Origin: Flammeovirgaceae bacterium
GTDB lineage: Bacteria; Bacteroidota; Bacteroidia; Cytophagales; Cyclobacteriaceae
Direction: 5' to 3'
Length of the DNA: 64,000 nt
NCBI GenBank assembly: GCA_027487845.1
Contig: JAIYCV010000024.1
Location: 1-64,000, forward strand
This document shows positions 19,324 through 27,791 of this stretch, piece by piece. How positions within the stretch are numbered: position 1 is the first letter of the stretch; the number at the start of each line of letters is the position of its first letter. The position numbers and the translations under genes are program-made. The notes under the pieces are model-generated. The model was not told where the DNA came from. It saw only the letters and a program-made list of their open reading frames with translations, and searched no databases.

Positions 19324-19815
19324 ATGCAAGAAAACAGAATTTCCATCAAAATCAGCGATGCCGACAAAGCCACTGCACAGGCGGCCATCACCACCCTTAA
19401 AAACACCCTTGCGCCTTACCTTATTGCCCTGAGCAATGACGACCGGCAGACCCTGCCCAAAATGGGCGACAGCAACCTGCCCTTTGTGCAAAAAGCAGTG
19501 GACTATTCCGTAACCAACCCACAGTTTGTGCCAGCCTATATTGACGTGCCCGAATTGAAAGTAGATGTAGATGCGGTGGGTGACCTGCTCGATTTCTTCC
19601 GGCCGCTGGAGCAGGTGTACTCTAACCTTAACGATACCATTATGCTTAGCGGCAGCGAAGCCTATGTAGCAGCACTTGCTTACTACAATAGTGTAAAACT
19701 GGCCACCAAAATGAAAGTGCCGGGCGCAGAGGCCATTTACAACGACCTTTCGCAGCGGTTTGTAAAACCAAGCGCAAAACCAGCCACTGCCACGCCAACC
19801 CCCAAAACAGCCTGA
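19324..19815 (+). CDS. Conserved-looking cytosolic helical protein, unknown function (GC-rich)
   Basis: 163 residues with no signal peptide or TM helix. Mostly helical; recognisable blocks are LPKMGDSNLPFVQKAVDY, a proline-containing VPAYIDVPE turn, and GSEAYVAALAYYNSVKLA. The C-terminus is a low-complexity Ala/Pro/Thr/Lys tail. I have a general memory of similar uncharacterised Bacteroidota proteins but can name no domain. Codon third positions are clearly richer in G/C than in the next operon, suggesting transfer or a different expression class. It sits between a hairpin cluster and a 21-bp tandem array. A second GC-rich helical gene with a 21-bp array lies at 61113. Confidence 0.7.
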   Translation: MQENRISIKISDADKATAQAAITTLKNTLAPYLIALSNDDRQTLPKMGDSNLPFVQKAVDYSVTNPQFVPAYIDVPELKVDVDAVGDLLDFFRPLEQVYSNLNDTIMLSGSEAYVAALAYYNSVKLATKMKVPGAEAIYNDLSQRFVKPSAKPATATPTPKTA

Positions 19816-19825
19816 TTTTGAGGTT

Positions 19826-20054
19826 AGCAAGTACCCCTACCCACTTAGCAAGTACCCCCACCCACCTATGAAGTACCCCCCTCCACCTCATAACTCCCCT
19901 TTCGGAGCTTTTTACTCGGCCACCCAAGCTTTTAACTCGGCCAGCGAAGGTAATAACTCCGAAAGCGGAGCTTTTTGCTCCGAAGGCGGAGCAAAAAGCT
20001 TGCGTGAGGATGCTTTTTACTCGGTTGCCGCAGCTATTTACTCGGTGACCGGAG
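19826..20054. repeat. 21-bp-period tandem array (about 11 diverged units)
   Basis: Units begin at 19826, 19847, 19868, 19889 (19 bp), 19908, 19929, 19950, 19971, 19992, 20013 and 20034. The first three resemble AGCAAGTACCCCCACCCACCT minus one base; later units resemble CTTTTTACTCGGCCACCGAAG-like 21-mers. Any frame read through it shows 7-residue repeats as a consequence. The array fills most of the gap between the orphan gene and the SLATT operon; 20055-20253 is otherwise unassigned. Confidence 0.75.
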
Positions 20055-20253
20055 GTAAAAACTGGGAAGGAGGAAGTATGAGGTGGGTGATGGATTTGAC
20101 AGGGAGGTCTATCGAAAAAGGTAATATTTTGAGAGGCGGGGCGGAGAAATATAGAAAATCTATTTCGCCAAATAAGCGAAAACGTACCCGAAAAATATAT
20201 AGCGGAGGTCAACAAGTGTAGGAGCAGTTTCTTATTATTTAAAATTTTTTGAA

Positions 20254-20397
20254 ATGTACTTCAGAACGAGGTATGAAGAAGGCATTTCGAAAATGCAAGA
20301 CTCAACGCTCAATAGAATAGTGGGTGATATTAACCTTATGGCGAACGTAATCCACAAAGAAGATTCAATCAATTTGCTAAACAAAATGAAGAAGTAA
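20254..20397 (+). CDS. Small 47-residue protein heading the SLATT operon
   Basis: ATG at 20254, stop at 20395-20397, five bases before the next ATG. The product starts MYFRTRYEEGISKM and is predicted by eye to be helical and charged with no signal peptide. It could be a small regulator, an antitoxin-like protein or simply a translated leader that couples the next gene. The close spacing and continuing coupled genes support it being translated. Function unknown. Confidence 0.45.
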   Translation: MYFRTRYEEGISKMQDSTLNRIVGDINLMANVIHKEDSINLLNKMKK

Positions 20398-20402
20398 TTA
20401 AA

Positions 20403-21338
20403 ATGAAGGAACAAAACACAGGAGCAATGAGACGTATTATGAGCGACACCCTTGAGACATATTTTACTTCAAAAGAAAACGGTACCCAATCACGCAATTA
20501 CAAATTTCTTCCTTTATGTCATACTACTTCAGAAGAGTCATTTGATAATATATTAAAAGTGAAGGCTCTTGTACCGAAAGACTGTTCAGTATACTTAAAA
20601 GAGAAACTTTTATATTTTTTTTATGGTAAGTCTGCGTATTTGATCGACCAAAAAAATTTTACATCCATAAATAGAAAGCGACCCGTTGCACTTCTATATG
20701 ATTTTAAAAAAGTACAAAGTATGACCAGTTTCAAGAGGCTGTTACCGTTTGATTCGGGTGGTTATCCTCGTTATGAATTTCCTCAAAGTGTCAGTAAAGA
20801 AATATTCACAATCCAAAACTCACCAGATGGCGGTCGGCTGGAAGATATAGTAAACCTGATTTATGGTGACAATGACAGGTACTTGGATGAAGATATTGAT
20901 GAACAAAAACTTTCAAGTGAGTCTGATCAGAGTCCTGCTGTGAAGGAGATTAAACAGCTCTATGTAGATAGATTATCAAAATTAACCGTAGGTAAACAGA
21001 TCATAACGATAGAGGTACAAATTGGAGATGATTCAACTAGTAATCCAAAGCCCTTAGAAATGAATCCGTTTGCAATATTTGTTCCCTATACCGCATTTAC
21101 AGAGGGCGACTTTAAGGCTAAGAAATCTGAGATTGATAAAGTCTTTCCTGGCGTTAAGGTAATCACATATCTTGAAACCAGGACTCCACCGAAACCAGAA
21201 GCTACCAAATCCGCCAAAACAGGGGATGACAAAAAAAGACGTAAAACCACCAAAATAGTCGATGGTATAGAAACAGAGTATTGTCTTAGATATGAAGTCA
21301 GGGAAGAGGTCCGGCAAACCATTAGTAAAAATGAGTAA
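20403..21338 (+). CDS. Unknown protein of candidate SLATT conflict system (gene 1)
   Basis: 311 residues, soluble. The N-terminal third has a notable block: PLCHTT at residues 37-42, C61, then LLYFFYGKSAYL (residues 69-80). An H-T pair followed by a compact aromatic FYG..AY motif is faintly reminiscent of ADP-ribosyltransferase-like or DarT-like folds, but this is only a visual impression. The C-terminal part carries a basic segment (KKRRKTTK) near residues 282-291. Its stop overlaps the next ATG by 8 bp (ATGAGTAA), implying translational coupling. AT-rich codon use contrasts with the GC-rich gene at 19324. Confidence 0.75.
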   Translation: MKEQNTGAMRRIMSDTLETYFTSKENGTQSRNYKFLPLCHTTSEESFDNILKVKALVPKDCSVYLKEKLLYFFYGKSAYLIDQKNFTSINRKRPVALLYDFKKVQSMTSFKRLLPFDSGGYPRYEFPQSVSKEIFTIQNSPDGGRLEDIVNLIYGDNDRYLDEDIDEQKLSSESDQSPAVKEIKQLYVDRLSKLTVGKQIITIEVQIGDDSTSNPKPLEMNPFAIFVPYTAFTEGDFKAKKSEIDKVFPGVKVITYLETRTPPKPEATKSAKTGDDKKRRKTTKIVDGIETEYCLRYEVREEVRQTISKNE

Positions 21339-22314
21339 ATACGAATACGTAGGTTCTGGAAATTGGGGCAGCCCTGAAAGAAGCTGCTTTCTGATACCAG
21401 TTTTCGCTAACGGCAAAAAATATTTTATTCAAAAAATTGTCGATGAAAAAATCCAGAAGTTCATTGAAATCTCTGCGCCCGAGCCCGAATTCATAAGTAA
21501 ATCGAATAAGAAAATCGAGAGAAGCAAAAAAGATAAGGGGATTTATTGCTTCAACGTAAAAGGTACACGGCTAATCGAAGGCGATAAGAGCCAAATAGAG
21601 ATTGAACTTGCTCAGCTGTTAAGAAAAGAGGACCTAAATGTGCATTCCAAATTTCTCATCGCGAATTTCTTAAACCTATACTTGGAGCAGATAGAGCTGA
21701 TTGAAGAAGTAAATAAGGAATTGGAAGACGCAGGGATTTCCAATCGCATCCCTATCGCAGTGCCGTTTGAAGATAAGATTAAAGCTCGAACTAAAAACTT
21801 TTTTGAAAATATAAAGAAACGTATGGCTGAACTAAATAAAGTACATATTCCTGTTCGAGAATGCGATCTTGGTTTTGTTCATGGTCAATGGGCATATTTC
21901 AAAAACTCAAAATTTAATGCTGCAACAGTCTTTAATAAAACCATTACGACTATTCCTGAAAAGGATAAAATGATGGGCGATATTTTGAAAAAATCAATAG
22001 ACATTTTTGGAGAAACAAACAGAAAAGAGATGATCAAAAATCTCCCGGTTTATGAGTATATGATGTGTTCCTCCGTTTTCCTCGACAATGACATAGCCCT
22101 CGCACAAAGTATCACAACCCGACCTAATAAATCGTCTGGAACAATAATTATGGACTCTAACATTAGAATTGAAAAACAATATCAGTCTGAATACGGATTT
22201 AAAAAAGTTAATGAGGCTACTCACCTTAAAAGATCTGAGTCTATCGCCTCAAGCGTATTCGAAATAACCAGCTCATTCAGTCAAACAAAAACAAATCCAA
22301 ATGAAAATAAATAG
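21331..22314 (+). CDS. Unknown protein of candidate SLATT conflict system (gene 2)
   Basis: 327 residues from the ATG at 21331, chosen because it overlaps the previous stop by 8 bp; an in-frame ATG at 21292 would lengthen the overlap without gain. The N-terminus (YEYVGSGNWGSPERSCFLIPVF) is beta-like. A long helical middle follows (LEQIELIEEVNKELEDAGI) and then a segment FVHGQWAYFKNSKFNAATVFNKTI. No TM helix and no recognised domain. It overlaps the next gene by 14 bp, so three consecutive genes are coupled. Function unknown. Confidence 0.75.
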   Translation: MSKYEYVGSGNWGSPERSCFLIPVFANGKKYFIQKIVDEKIQKFIEISAPEPEFISKSNKKIERSKKDKGIYCFNVKGTRLIEGDKSQIEIELAQLLRKEDLNVHSKFLIANFLNLYLEQIELIEEVNKELEDAGISNRIPIAVPFEDKIKARTKNFFENIKKRMAELNKVHIPVRECDLGFVHGQWAYFKNSKFNAATVFNKTITTIPEKDKMMGDILKKSIDIFGETNRKEMIKNLPVYEYMMCSSVFLDNDIALAQSITTRPNKSSGTIIMDSNIRIEKQYQSEYGFKKVNEATHLKRSESIASSVFEITSSFSQTKTNPNENK

Positions 22315-24637
22315 CTATGATTTTATCTGGAATTGTTATACGCCAGATGAGCTTGCGCGTGTAGTGGATGATGCTCAATTAAGCAACCAGGGATTCAAAT
22401 TTTTGTATGTTATCGATACCTACGATATAGTTGAAAATTTCTTGCCATACACAGAGATTGAACTTTTCTCCAAAGGAGACAGCAACAAGCTGGCGCATAA
22501 GTTTATTTGCTATGATTTCCTTTTTGGTCATTTTGACGACAACCCTATCATTTTAGCTAATGAATATCAGGTCGAGTTATTAGCTGTAAAAAACAAGCTT
22601 CAAAAACAGTTAAATGAAGTCAAGGCGGTATATGGCAATCTCAAAAAACTTAAAGAACAAACTCCGGACTTCACGAATGAAGCAAGAACAAGAGAATTTC
22701 TAGTTAAGCATTTTGAGATCATCCTGTTACTATTAATTATTAACGACAAGCGTAAGAATATTTTTCAAGAGTTTTTGAATTTCATACGTGACCGCCTAAC
22801 CGTTTCAGAAATAAAAGTAATTAAGAATGACTCGGCTACAATTAATAAGATTTTCGATGATATTAAACCATCATCTCTTTCAGTCGAAATTTTCGAACGT
22901 TTCGTGGAGGATAACAAACCCTTCCTAGTGTCTATCGAAGATGATAATGATAGACATATTTTTCTGGAAAACACATTTAGAGATATTCAGGTGGTAGAAC
23001 GTGTCATGAAAATCAATAAAGAGTTCACCCGTCTCGATCTAAAATATTATGTCGTTTATTTGTCATCTGCCAATAAAACAAAAGACCTTCTGGATGCAGC
23101 AAGCAAGGTAGTGCAGGGTTATAAATTTCAATTTCATAGAAATATATTTCAATATTTTTTAAATGCGAGGGTTAAGACCGAATTTGGGGAGGACAGTAAA
23201 AAGACGATTGATCTTCTCACGGGATTAAATGATGCGAGACACAAAATTGAAAGAATCAAAAATGAAAAGACCTTCAATTGGGGGGAGTACAGTGATATCG
23301 GAAAATCTATCAATAAAATGTTCAGGGAGGCTTCCATAAGAATCGATAATCATTTTTTTTTAAGCATCTATCGAAAATATAACTTTCACAGTGAAGACTC
23401 AAAGGAAGAGAGCACGACACCCTTGAGTCCCGAAAATGTAAGAAAAATACTCCGGGAGATTGATCAGAATGAAGACAATCTCGTGTCTAAACTGACAAAA
23501 TTTGATCAAGATCTGGAGAAATTAAATAGGTCGTTTGAGGTGACTAGTTTGTTACCAAATCTTCACCGAAGGGTCGCGAAGGATATTATTCAAAATGCTT
23601 ATCAGCACATTCCTCTTTTACTATTTTTTGGAGATGAAGTAGTGAGTTCTGAGTTACATGAATTCGTGGATGAATTAATTGAACTCAGTAAAGAGGCCTC
23701 TCATAGTCAAAAAGAGAAGAAAAATTCCGTCTTAAAAAAGCTTGATCGAATTGTCAATAAATTTGAGTCGGCAAGAACCGTAAATGAGAAATATACTCGA
23801 TCTATCATATTCGCTTACATCAGTTTCGTTGGCAATAATGTTATAGAGAGTGAAGATGAATTAATTGCAAATTTCGAAGGCTTGCTCAAAATGCTTGAAG
23901 CTCAAAATCTGGCAGTCGACATACCGAAAAGTATAGAAGGGAATCGTCTTAGTTATGTGACTAAGCACAACAAATTATTGCCAGAAATATGTTATGTGTT
24001 GATTTGGTTATATCGGAGAAATAAAAGGCAAGATGACGGAATAAGTTTAGGCGAAAAATACCTCGGAATGTTTTCCAATGACCCACGATTGTTACATGGA
24101 GTTGGGCTCTGTCACCAGGTTAAAGATTACGAACGCCTTGAAAGAGATGATTTTTCTGGAGACCTGTTTAATGCATCTGCATTTTTCTTTGAAAAAGCCC
24201 TTCAAGGCTATCAATTAAAATTTGAAAAAAACAAGAATGAAAAAACAAAATCATTACTAGTTAAATCACAAACTGCTATACTTAATTCCCTTGCTAATTC
24301 AAACATAAGAAAATATGCGTCAGGGTTAGGTGGTATCGAACTGATTTTCGAAGCAGATAAATTAATGACTGACATAAAAACGCTGTTTTCAAAAATAAGT
24401 TTAGACTTCGAGAAGCACGTCACTTATTTTGGAACAAGCATCGAAGTGTTATATTATTTTGCCAGACATAATAAACAATCTGGAGATTTGCCAATCGCAA
24501 AAAAAAAGATAACAGAGGCTTCTCTTGCTCTTTCGAGGCTTACTCAACTCAGTGATTTCGACTTTTCCAGTGATTTTTTTAAGAAACGGTTTAAGGAAAT
24601 TCCTAAGCTGATGAACGAAATTGTACTAAAAAAATAA
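22301..24637 (+). CDS. Large helical protein of candidate SLATT conflict system (gene 3)
   Basis: 778 residues, soluble. The N-terminus FKFLYVIDTYDIVENFLPY (D39, D42, E45) is shaped like the first strand of PIN-type nucleases, a weak impression since the other acidic residues cannot be placed. Residues 95-300 are helical with a strand-like YYVVYLSSANKT. The rest is helical-repeat-like: after residue 560 come LLPEICYVLIWLYRRNK, RLLHGVGLCHQVKDYERL and AFFFEKALQGY, resembling TPR units. Such a scaffold could sense a trigger and control the membrane protein encoded 4 nt downstream. Not assigned to a named family. Confidence 0.7.
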   Translation: MKINSYDFIWNCYTPDELARVVDDAQLSNQGFKFLYVIDTYDIVENFLPYTEIELFSKGDSNKLAHKFICYDFLFGHFDDNPIILANEYQVELLAVKNKLQKQLNEVKAVYGNLKKLKEQTPDFTNEARTREFLVKHFEIILLLLIINDKRKNIFQEFLNFIRDRLTVSEIKVIKNDSATINKIFDDIKPSSLSVEIFERFVEDNKPFLVSIEDDNDRHIFLENTFRDIQVVERVMKINKEFTRLDLKYYVVYLSSANKTKDLLDAASKVVQGYKFQFHRNIFQYFLNARVKTEFGEDSKKTIDLLTGLNDARHKIERIKNEKTFNWGEYSDIGKSINKMFREASIRIDNHFFLSIYRKYNFHSEDSKEESTTPLSPENVRKILREIDQNEDNLVSKLTKFDQDLEKLNRSFEVTSLLPNLHRRVAKDIIQNAYQHIPLLLFFGDEVVSSELHEFVDELIELSKEASHSQKEKKNSVLKKLDRIVNKFESARTVNEKYTRSIIFAYISFVGNNVIESEDELIANFEGLLKMLEAQNLAVDIPKSIEGNRLSYVTKHNKLLPEICYVLIWLYRRNKRQDDGISLGEKYLGMFSNDPRLLHGVGLCHQVKDYERLERDDFSGDLFNASAFFFEKALQGYQLKFEKNKNEKTKSLLVKSQTAILNSLANSNIRKYASGLGGIELIFEADKLMTDIKTLFSKISLDFEKHVTYFGTSIEVLYYFARHNKQSGDLPIAKKKITEASLALSRLTQLSDFDFSSDFFKKRFKEIPKLMNEIVLKK

Positions 24638-24641
24638 TAAT

Positions 24642-25085
24642 ATGCCACCCATTCATCCAACACCTCCCCAACTTCAACTTCTGAAAGATAAAATTGATAA
24701 ACATATTAAGAATATCAATGATAGCAGGATTTACTATCGTACGAAGGCTTTTTCCTTATATATCTCCACCACGGTTTTATCTGCCCTTGTTACCGTGATC
24801 CTTGGATTGGGCATTCATGATTTGGATGCTTATTCGAAAGGTATATCACTTCTCCTGTCAGCCTTAATTACTGTACTAAGCGCCTACAACACTTTTTTTA
24901 ATCATAAGGAACTATGGACAGCTAATAACAATGCTCTTAACAAATTTTACGAATTACGATTCAACATCGAATTTCGTGAACAGGGCGCTAGTCCACTTTC
25001 GCAAACTGAGGTGGACGATTTTAGGAAAAATTATCAGCTCATTTTAGACGAGTTAAACGCTACATGGGCAAAAAGCAGAAGCTAA
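24642..25085 (+). CDS. SLATT-like two-TM membrane protein (putative effector)
   Basis: 147 residues. N-terminal helix (LQLLKDKIDKHIKNINDSRIYYRTK), two adjacent TM helices at about residues 36-58 and 66-86, and a C-terminal helical region with the characteristic layout HKELWTANNNALNKFYELRFNIEF. This matches the SLATT/DUF4231 family. Known: SLATT domains are predicted pore-forming effectors in CBASS-like and SLOG-containing conflict systems. It is the last gene of an operon whose junctions are 5-nt gap, 8-bp overlap, 14-bp overlap and 4-nt gap. No CD-NTase or SLOG protein is visible, so the sensor side would be new. Confidence 0.75.
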   Translation: MPPIHPTPPQLQLLKDKIDKHIKNINDSRIYYRTKAFSLYISTTVLSALVTVILGLGIHDLDAYSKGISLLLSALITVLSAYNTFFNHKELWTANNNALNKFYELRFNIEFREQGASPLSQTEVDDFRKNYQLILDELNATWAKSRS

Positions 25086-25113
25086 CAATTAGACTCAGCC
25101 TTTTTTGCCTGTG

Positions 25114-25129
25114 GTCGGTGGACACCAAC
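25114..25129. repeat. Degenerate REP palindrome
   Basis: GTCGGTG-GA-CACCAAC followed by AAAGGCAAG, matching the inverted-orientation REP at 26100 with a shortened loop. It marks the end of the SLATT operon. Confidence 0.45.
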
Positions 25130-25237
25130 AAAGGCAAGACAAAGGCAAGTGCCGCCATCTTAAAAAATTTAGTTTAAATTGTTGATCGGTTACCGTCTCT
25201 TAGCAAAGAAAAATTAAATCATACATCAAAACTCACC

Positions 25238-25390
25238 ATGAGAAATCTGGCGTTACTCACCACCCTGCTAAACCTTTCTTGTCAAATGCTTTTGGCCCAG
25301 CAGAAGCGGGAAATCATAATTCACGATTTTGAAAACAAGCCATCCACTCAACCCTTTGCCTTTGTTGGTGTTCTTCACCAACAAACATGA
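25238..25390 (+). pseudogene. 5' fragment of a secreted protein gene cut by the REP element
   Basis: ATG at 25238 opens a signal peptide (MRNLALLTTLLNLSCQMLLAQ), followed by a stretch like the start of a carboxypeptidase-D regulatory-like domain (EIIIHDFENKPSTQPFAFV). The frame then runs into the REP palindrome and stops at 25390 after 50 residues. No continuation is visible on the far side of the transposase. Likely a truncated gene with the REP/RAYT element at the break. Confidence 0.5.
25364..25382. repeat. REP palindrome 1
   Basis: GTTGGTGTTCTTCACCAAC: 7-bp stem, 5-nt loop. It begins a leader of about 65 bp that ends at the truncated transposase start (25427). Confidence 0.75.
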
Positions 25391-25426
25391 TAATTTAGAT
25401 AACCGAGTTTTCATTATTTTAGGGCA

Positions 25427-25474
25427 ATGGAGGAACCTATACCAAAGGAACATGCCGAGTTTTTAACAGTAACT
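25427..25474 (+). pseudogene. Truncated duplicate of the RAYT 5' end
   Basis: ATGGAGGAACCTATACC and following bases repeat the first 16 codons of the transposase at 25548 (MEE.IPK.HAEFLTVT). The copy then breaks off into a second REP palindrome. Spacing between the two REP copies is 121 bp, so the unit REP-leader-start codons has been tandemly duplicated. Confidence 0.7.
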
Positions 25475-25484
25475 CTTGGCCTTT

Positions 25485-25503
25485 GTTGGTGTTCTTCACC
25501 AAC
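25485..25503. repeat. REP palindrome 2
   Basis: GTTGGTGTTCTTCACCAAC, identical to REP 1, directly upstream of the intact transposase. Confidence 0.8.
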
Positions 25504-25547
25504 AAACATGATACCATAGATAGCCATGTTTTCATTATTTTAGGGTG

Positions 25548-26069
25548 ATGGAGGAAGCAATACCAAAACAACATGCCGAGTTTTTAACCGTAACTTGTTT
25601 AGAATGGAAACCTTTATTGGCAAGTGATAATTTTAAAGATATCATTACCTCAAGCTTGACCTATTTAACCTCTGCAAAAAGGATCAAGGTATATGCATTC
25701 GTAATCATGCCTAACCATTTTCATTTAATTTGGCAAATGCTTGGATCGCACAAGCGAGACGATGTGCAACGTGATTTTTTAAAATTCACGGGGCAACAGA
25801 TGCTTAAGATCATGAGGAATGAAAAGTCGGCTATGTTAGATGAAATTATTGTTAATTCAAAAGACAGGAAGCATCAAGTCTGGGAGCGAAATTCACTGGG
25901 AATACCTTTATGGTCAGCAGAAGTGTTTAACGAAAAGCTACAATACATCCATTACAATCCAGTAAAAGCAGGTTTATGCCAATACCCTGAAGATTACAAA
26001 TACTCCAGCGCACGGTTTTATGAATTGAATGAAAAGGACTGGTTATTTTTAACGCATTACAAAGAATGA
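25548..26069 (+). CDS. REP-associated tyrosine transposase (RAYT, Y1_Tnp family)
   Basis: 173 residues from the ATG at 25548 (a GTG one codon upstream is also in frame). Y1_Tnp signature: the HuH metal-binding motif in VIMPNHFHLIWQM and the C-terminal YIHYNPVKAGLC..PEDYKYSSARFY with the likely catalytic Tyr. Known: RAYTs cut and join single-stranded REP hairpins. Matching REP palindromes flank it in opposite orientations (25485 and 26100), with further copies at 25364, 25114 and 28651. The gene appears intact, so the element may still be active. Confidence 0.9.
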   Translation: MEEAIPKQHAEFLTVTCLEWKPLLASDNFKDIITSSLTYLTSAKRIKVYAFVIMPNHFHLIWQMLGSHKRDDVQRDFLKFTGQQMLKIMRNEKSAMLDEIIVNSKDRKHQVWERNSLGIPLWSAEVFNEKLQYIHYNPVKAGLCQYPEDYKYSSARFYELNEKDWLFLTHYKE

Positions 26070-26099
26070 AAAATGTGCACTTTTAGAATGAGCAGTTTT

Positions 26100-26118
26100 G
26101 TTGGTGAAGAACACCAAC
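26100..26118. repeat. REP palindrome 3 (inverted)
   Basis: GTTGGTGAAGAACACCAAC, the reverse complement of REP 1 and 2, 30 bp after the transposase stop. With REP 2 it bounds the element as a REP-RAYT-inverted REP unit. Confidence 0.8.
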
Positions 26119-26258
26119 AAAGGCAAGAGAAAGTACAAATTTCACTTCTTCGTTTCGCAACACTGCAACCAACTGACCGCCAAACAAAACTAATTTACCT
26201 CCGTTTGTGTTAACTCAACTTATTAGTCCCAATTTTTACCCTTAAGCCACCTGATTTT

Positions 26259-27467
26259 TTGAAACGCAACGAGATAGTTTTAGTAGCCTTAATGGCCCTC
26301 CTGAACTTTACCCACATTTTAGACTTTATGATCATGATGCCGCTGGGCAATATTTTAATGCCCCAGTGGAATTTGAACAGCTCACAGTTCTCCATCATCG
26401 TATCCAGTTATTCGCTGGCAGCCTTTGTCAGCAGCTTTGCCGCCATCTTTTTTGCCGATAAATTCGATCGCAAAAATGCATTGCTGGTGGCCTATTTTGG
26501 TTTTCTGGCCGGCACTGTCGGCTGTGCCTTTGCCACCAATGGCGCCACTATGATACTGGCCAGAGCGGTAACCGGCATTTTTGGCGGACTGATCAGCGCA
26601 CAGGTGTTGAGCATCATTGCCGATATTATTCCCTACGAGCGCAGAGGTCAGGCCATGGGCATGTTGATGGGAGGCTTTGCGTTAGCATCGGTAGTGGGCG
26701 TTCCTTTGGGATTGTACCTGGCCAACCGATTTAATTGGTACTTCCCCTTTTTGGTGGTAGCTGGTCTGGGCGTTTTATTATTTCCCCTCTTGCTGCGCTA
26801 CGTACCCAGTGTACGCGGTCACATGGCCAATCCTATTCCGCTGAAAGGCAGAATAGAAAGTTTCGTTCACATCTTTTCAGACCGCACACAAATGACTGCG
26901 CTGACGTTTAGCTTCCTTTTAATCATGGGCCATTTTCTGATCATTCCACTTTTTAATCCCTACATGGTGTATAATGTAGGTGTGCCGCAAAAAGATACCC
27001 CATTGATTTATTTATTTGGTGGCATCAGCTCATTGATCACCGCCCAGTTTGTCGGCAAGTTGTCGGATAAGTATGGCAAGCGTCAGGTGTTTGTGATAGC
27101 AGCAGCGGCTTCACTTATTCTTATTTTAATGCTCACGAATATGCCGAAAATTCCGGTGTATTGGGTGCTGATTATTTTTTCGGTTTGGTTTAGTGCGGCC
27201 ACCGGCAGAACCGTGCCAGGCCAAGCCATGACTACGCAGGCAGTGTCGGCTAAAACACGTGGCAGCTTTATGAGTTTAAATTCATGTATGCAGTCGTTGG
27301 GAACAGGATTTGCGGGCTTGCTCAGTGGCTGGCTTACGTTCAGTGACGCCCACTTTGCCATTCATCATTACGACTACCTCGGCTATTTGAGCGCCCTCCT
27401 CATTCTGATTTGCATCGCACTCGCTTTCCGCCTCGACAAGCTGCTGGTATTGAACGGGCTAAAGTAA
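26259..27467 (+). CDS. MFS transporter, DHA1-like
   Basis: 402 residues with about 12 TM helices. MFS hallmarks: the loop 2-3 motif FFADKFDRKNALLV, the motif-C-like stretch GGFALASVVGVPLGLYLANRFNWYFPF, and the second-half loop VGKLSDKYGKRQVF. The frame starts at a TTG (26259); no ATG precedes the first TM helix in frame, so TTG initiation is the best reading. Resembles AraJ-type sugar/drug exporters. The substrate cannot be deduced. No clear operon partner. Confidence 0.88.
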   Translation: MKRNEIVLVALMALLNFTHILDFMIMMPLGNILMPQWNLNSSQFSIIVSSYSLAAFVSSFAAIFFADKFDRKNALLVAYFGFLAGTVGCAFATNGATMILARAVTGIFGGLISAQVLSIIADIIPYERRGQAMGMLMGGFALASVVGVPLGLYLANRFNWYFPFLVVAGLGVLLFPLLLRYVPSVRGHMANPIPLKGRIESFVHIFSDRTQMTALTFSFLLIMGHFLIIPLFNPYMVYNVGVPQKDTPLIYLFGGISSLITAQFVGKLSDKYGKRQVFVIAAAASLILILMLTNMPKIPVYWVLIIFSVWFSAATGRTVPGQAMTTQAVSAKTRGSFMSLNSCMQSLGTGFAGLLSGWLTFSDAHFAIHHYDYLGYLSALLILICIALAFRLDKLLVLNGLK

Positions 27468-27480
27468 CCCTCACCCCACA

Positions 27481-27681
27481 CTGGTCTTAGCGTCCGCTAG
27501 GCGCCAAACTTCTGAGCGTCCACTCATCTTCAGTCAAGTTAATATAGTTGTCTATGAACAGAAATTGCCTTTTGTCAACAAATTGGAATTAGAAAAAGGT
27601 AGGCATGGTTGATTAATATGGATTTAGGTTACACTAGCAGATGCTTGTTAAATTATAGGTCTTAGCGGACAATAAGACTAG
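27481..27681. repeat. Approx. 200-bp flanking repeat, left copy
   Basis: Starts CTGGTCTTAGCGTCCGCTAG and ends near GGTCTTAGCGGACAATAAGA. Bases 27511-27564 match 28776-28829 with about five differences, and the shared end TATAGGTCTTAGCG recurs in both copies while the middle has diverged. It occupies most of the 27468-27791 gap. Confidence 0.6.
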
Positions 27682-27791
27682 TGAAGCGTGTACTAATTTA
27701 CCTTATTTTGCTAAGCATCATTAAACTTTGATAACTCTTTGTACTCTAATGAGCGGACATTTATCTTACATTTCTGTCAAAAAGCGAAAAT

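Noticed and set aside
19868-20221. Open frames on both strands through the 21-bp array, with 7-residue repeats
   Set aside because: A 21-bp period keeps all frames open by default; the repeats are explained by the array and both strands look equally good.
20254-25085. Calling the SLATT operon a CBASS system
   Set aside because: No nucleotidyltransferase or Cap2/Cap3-type protein can be seen; only the effector type is shared.
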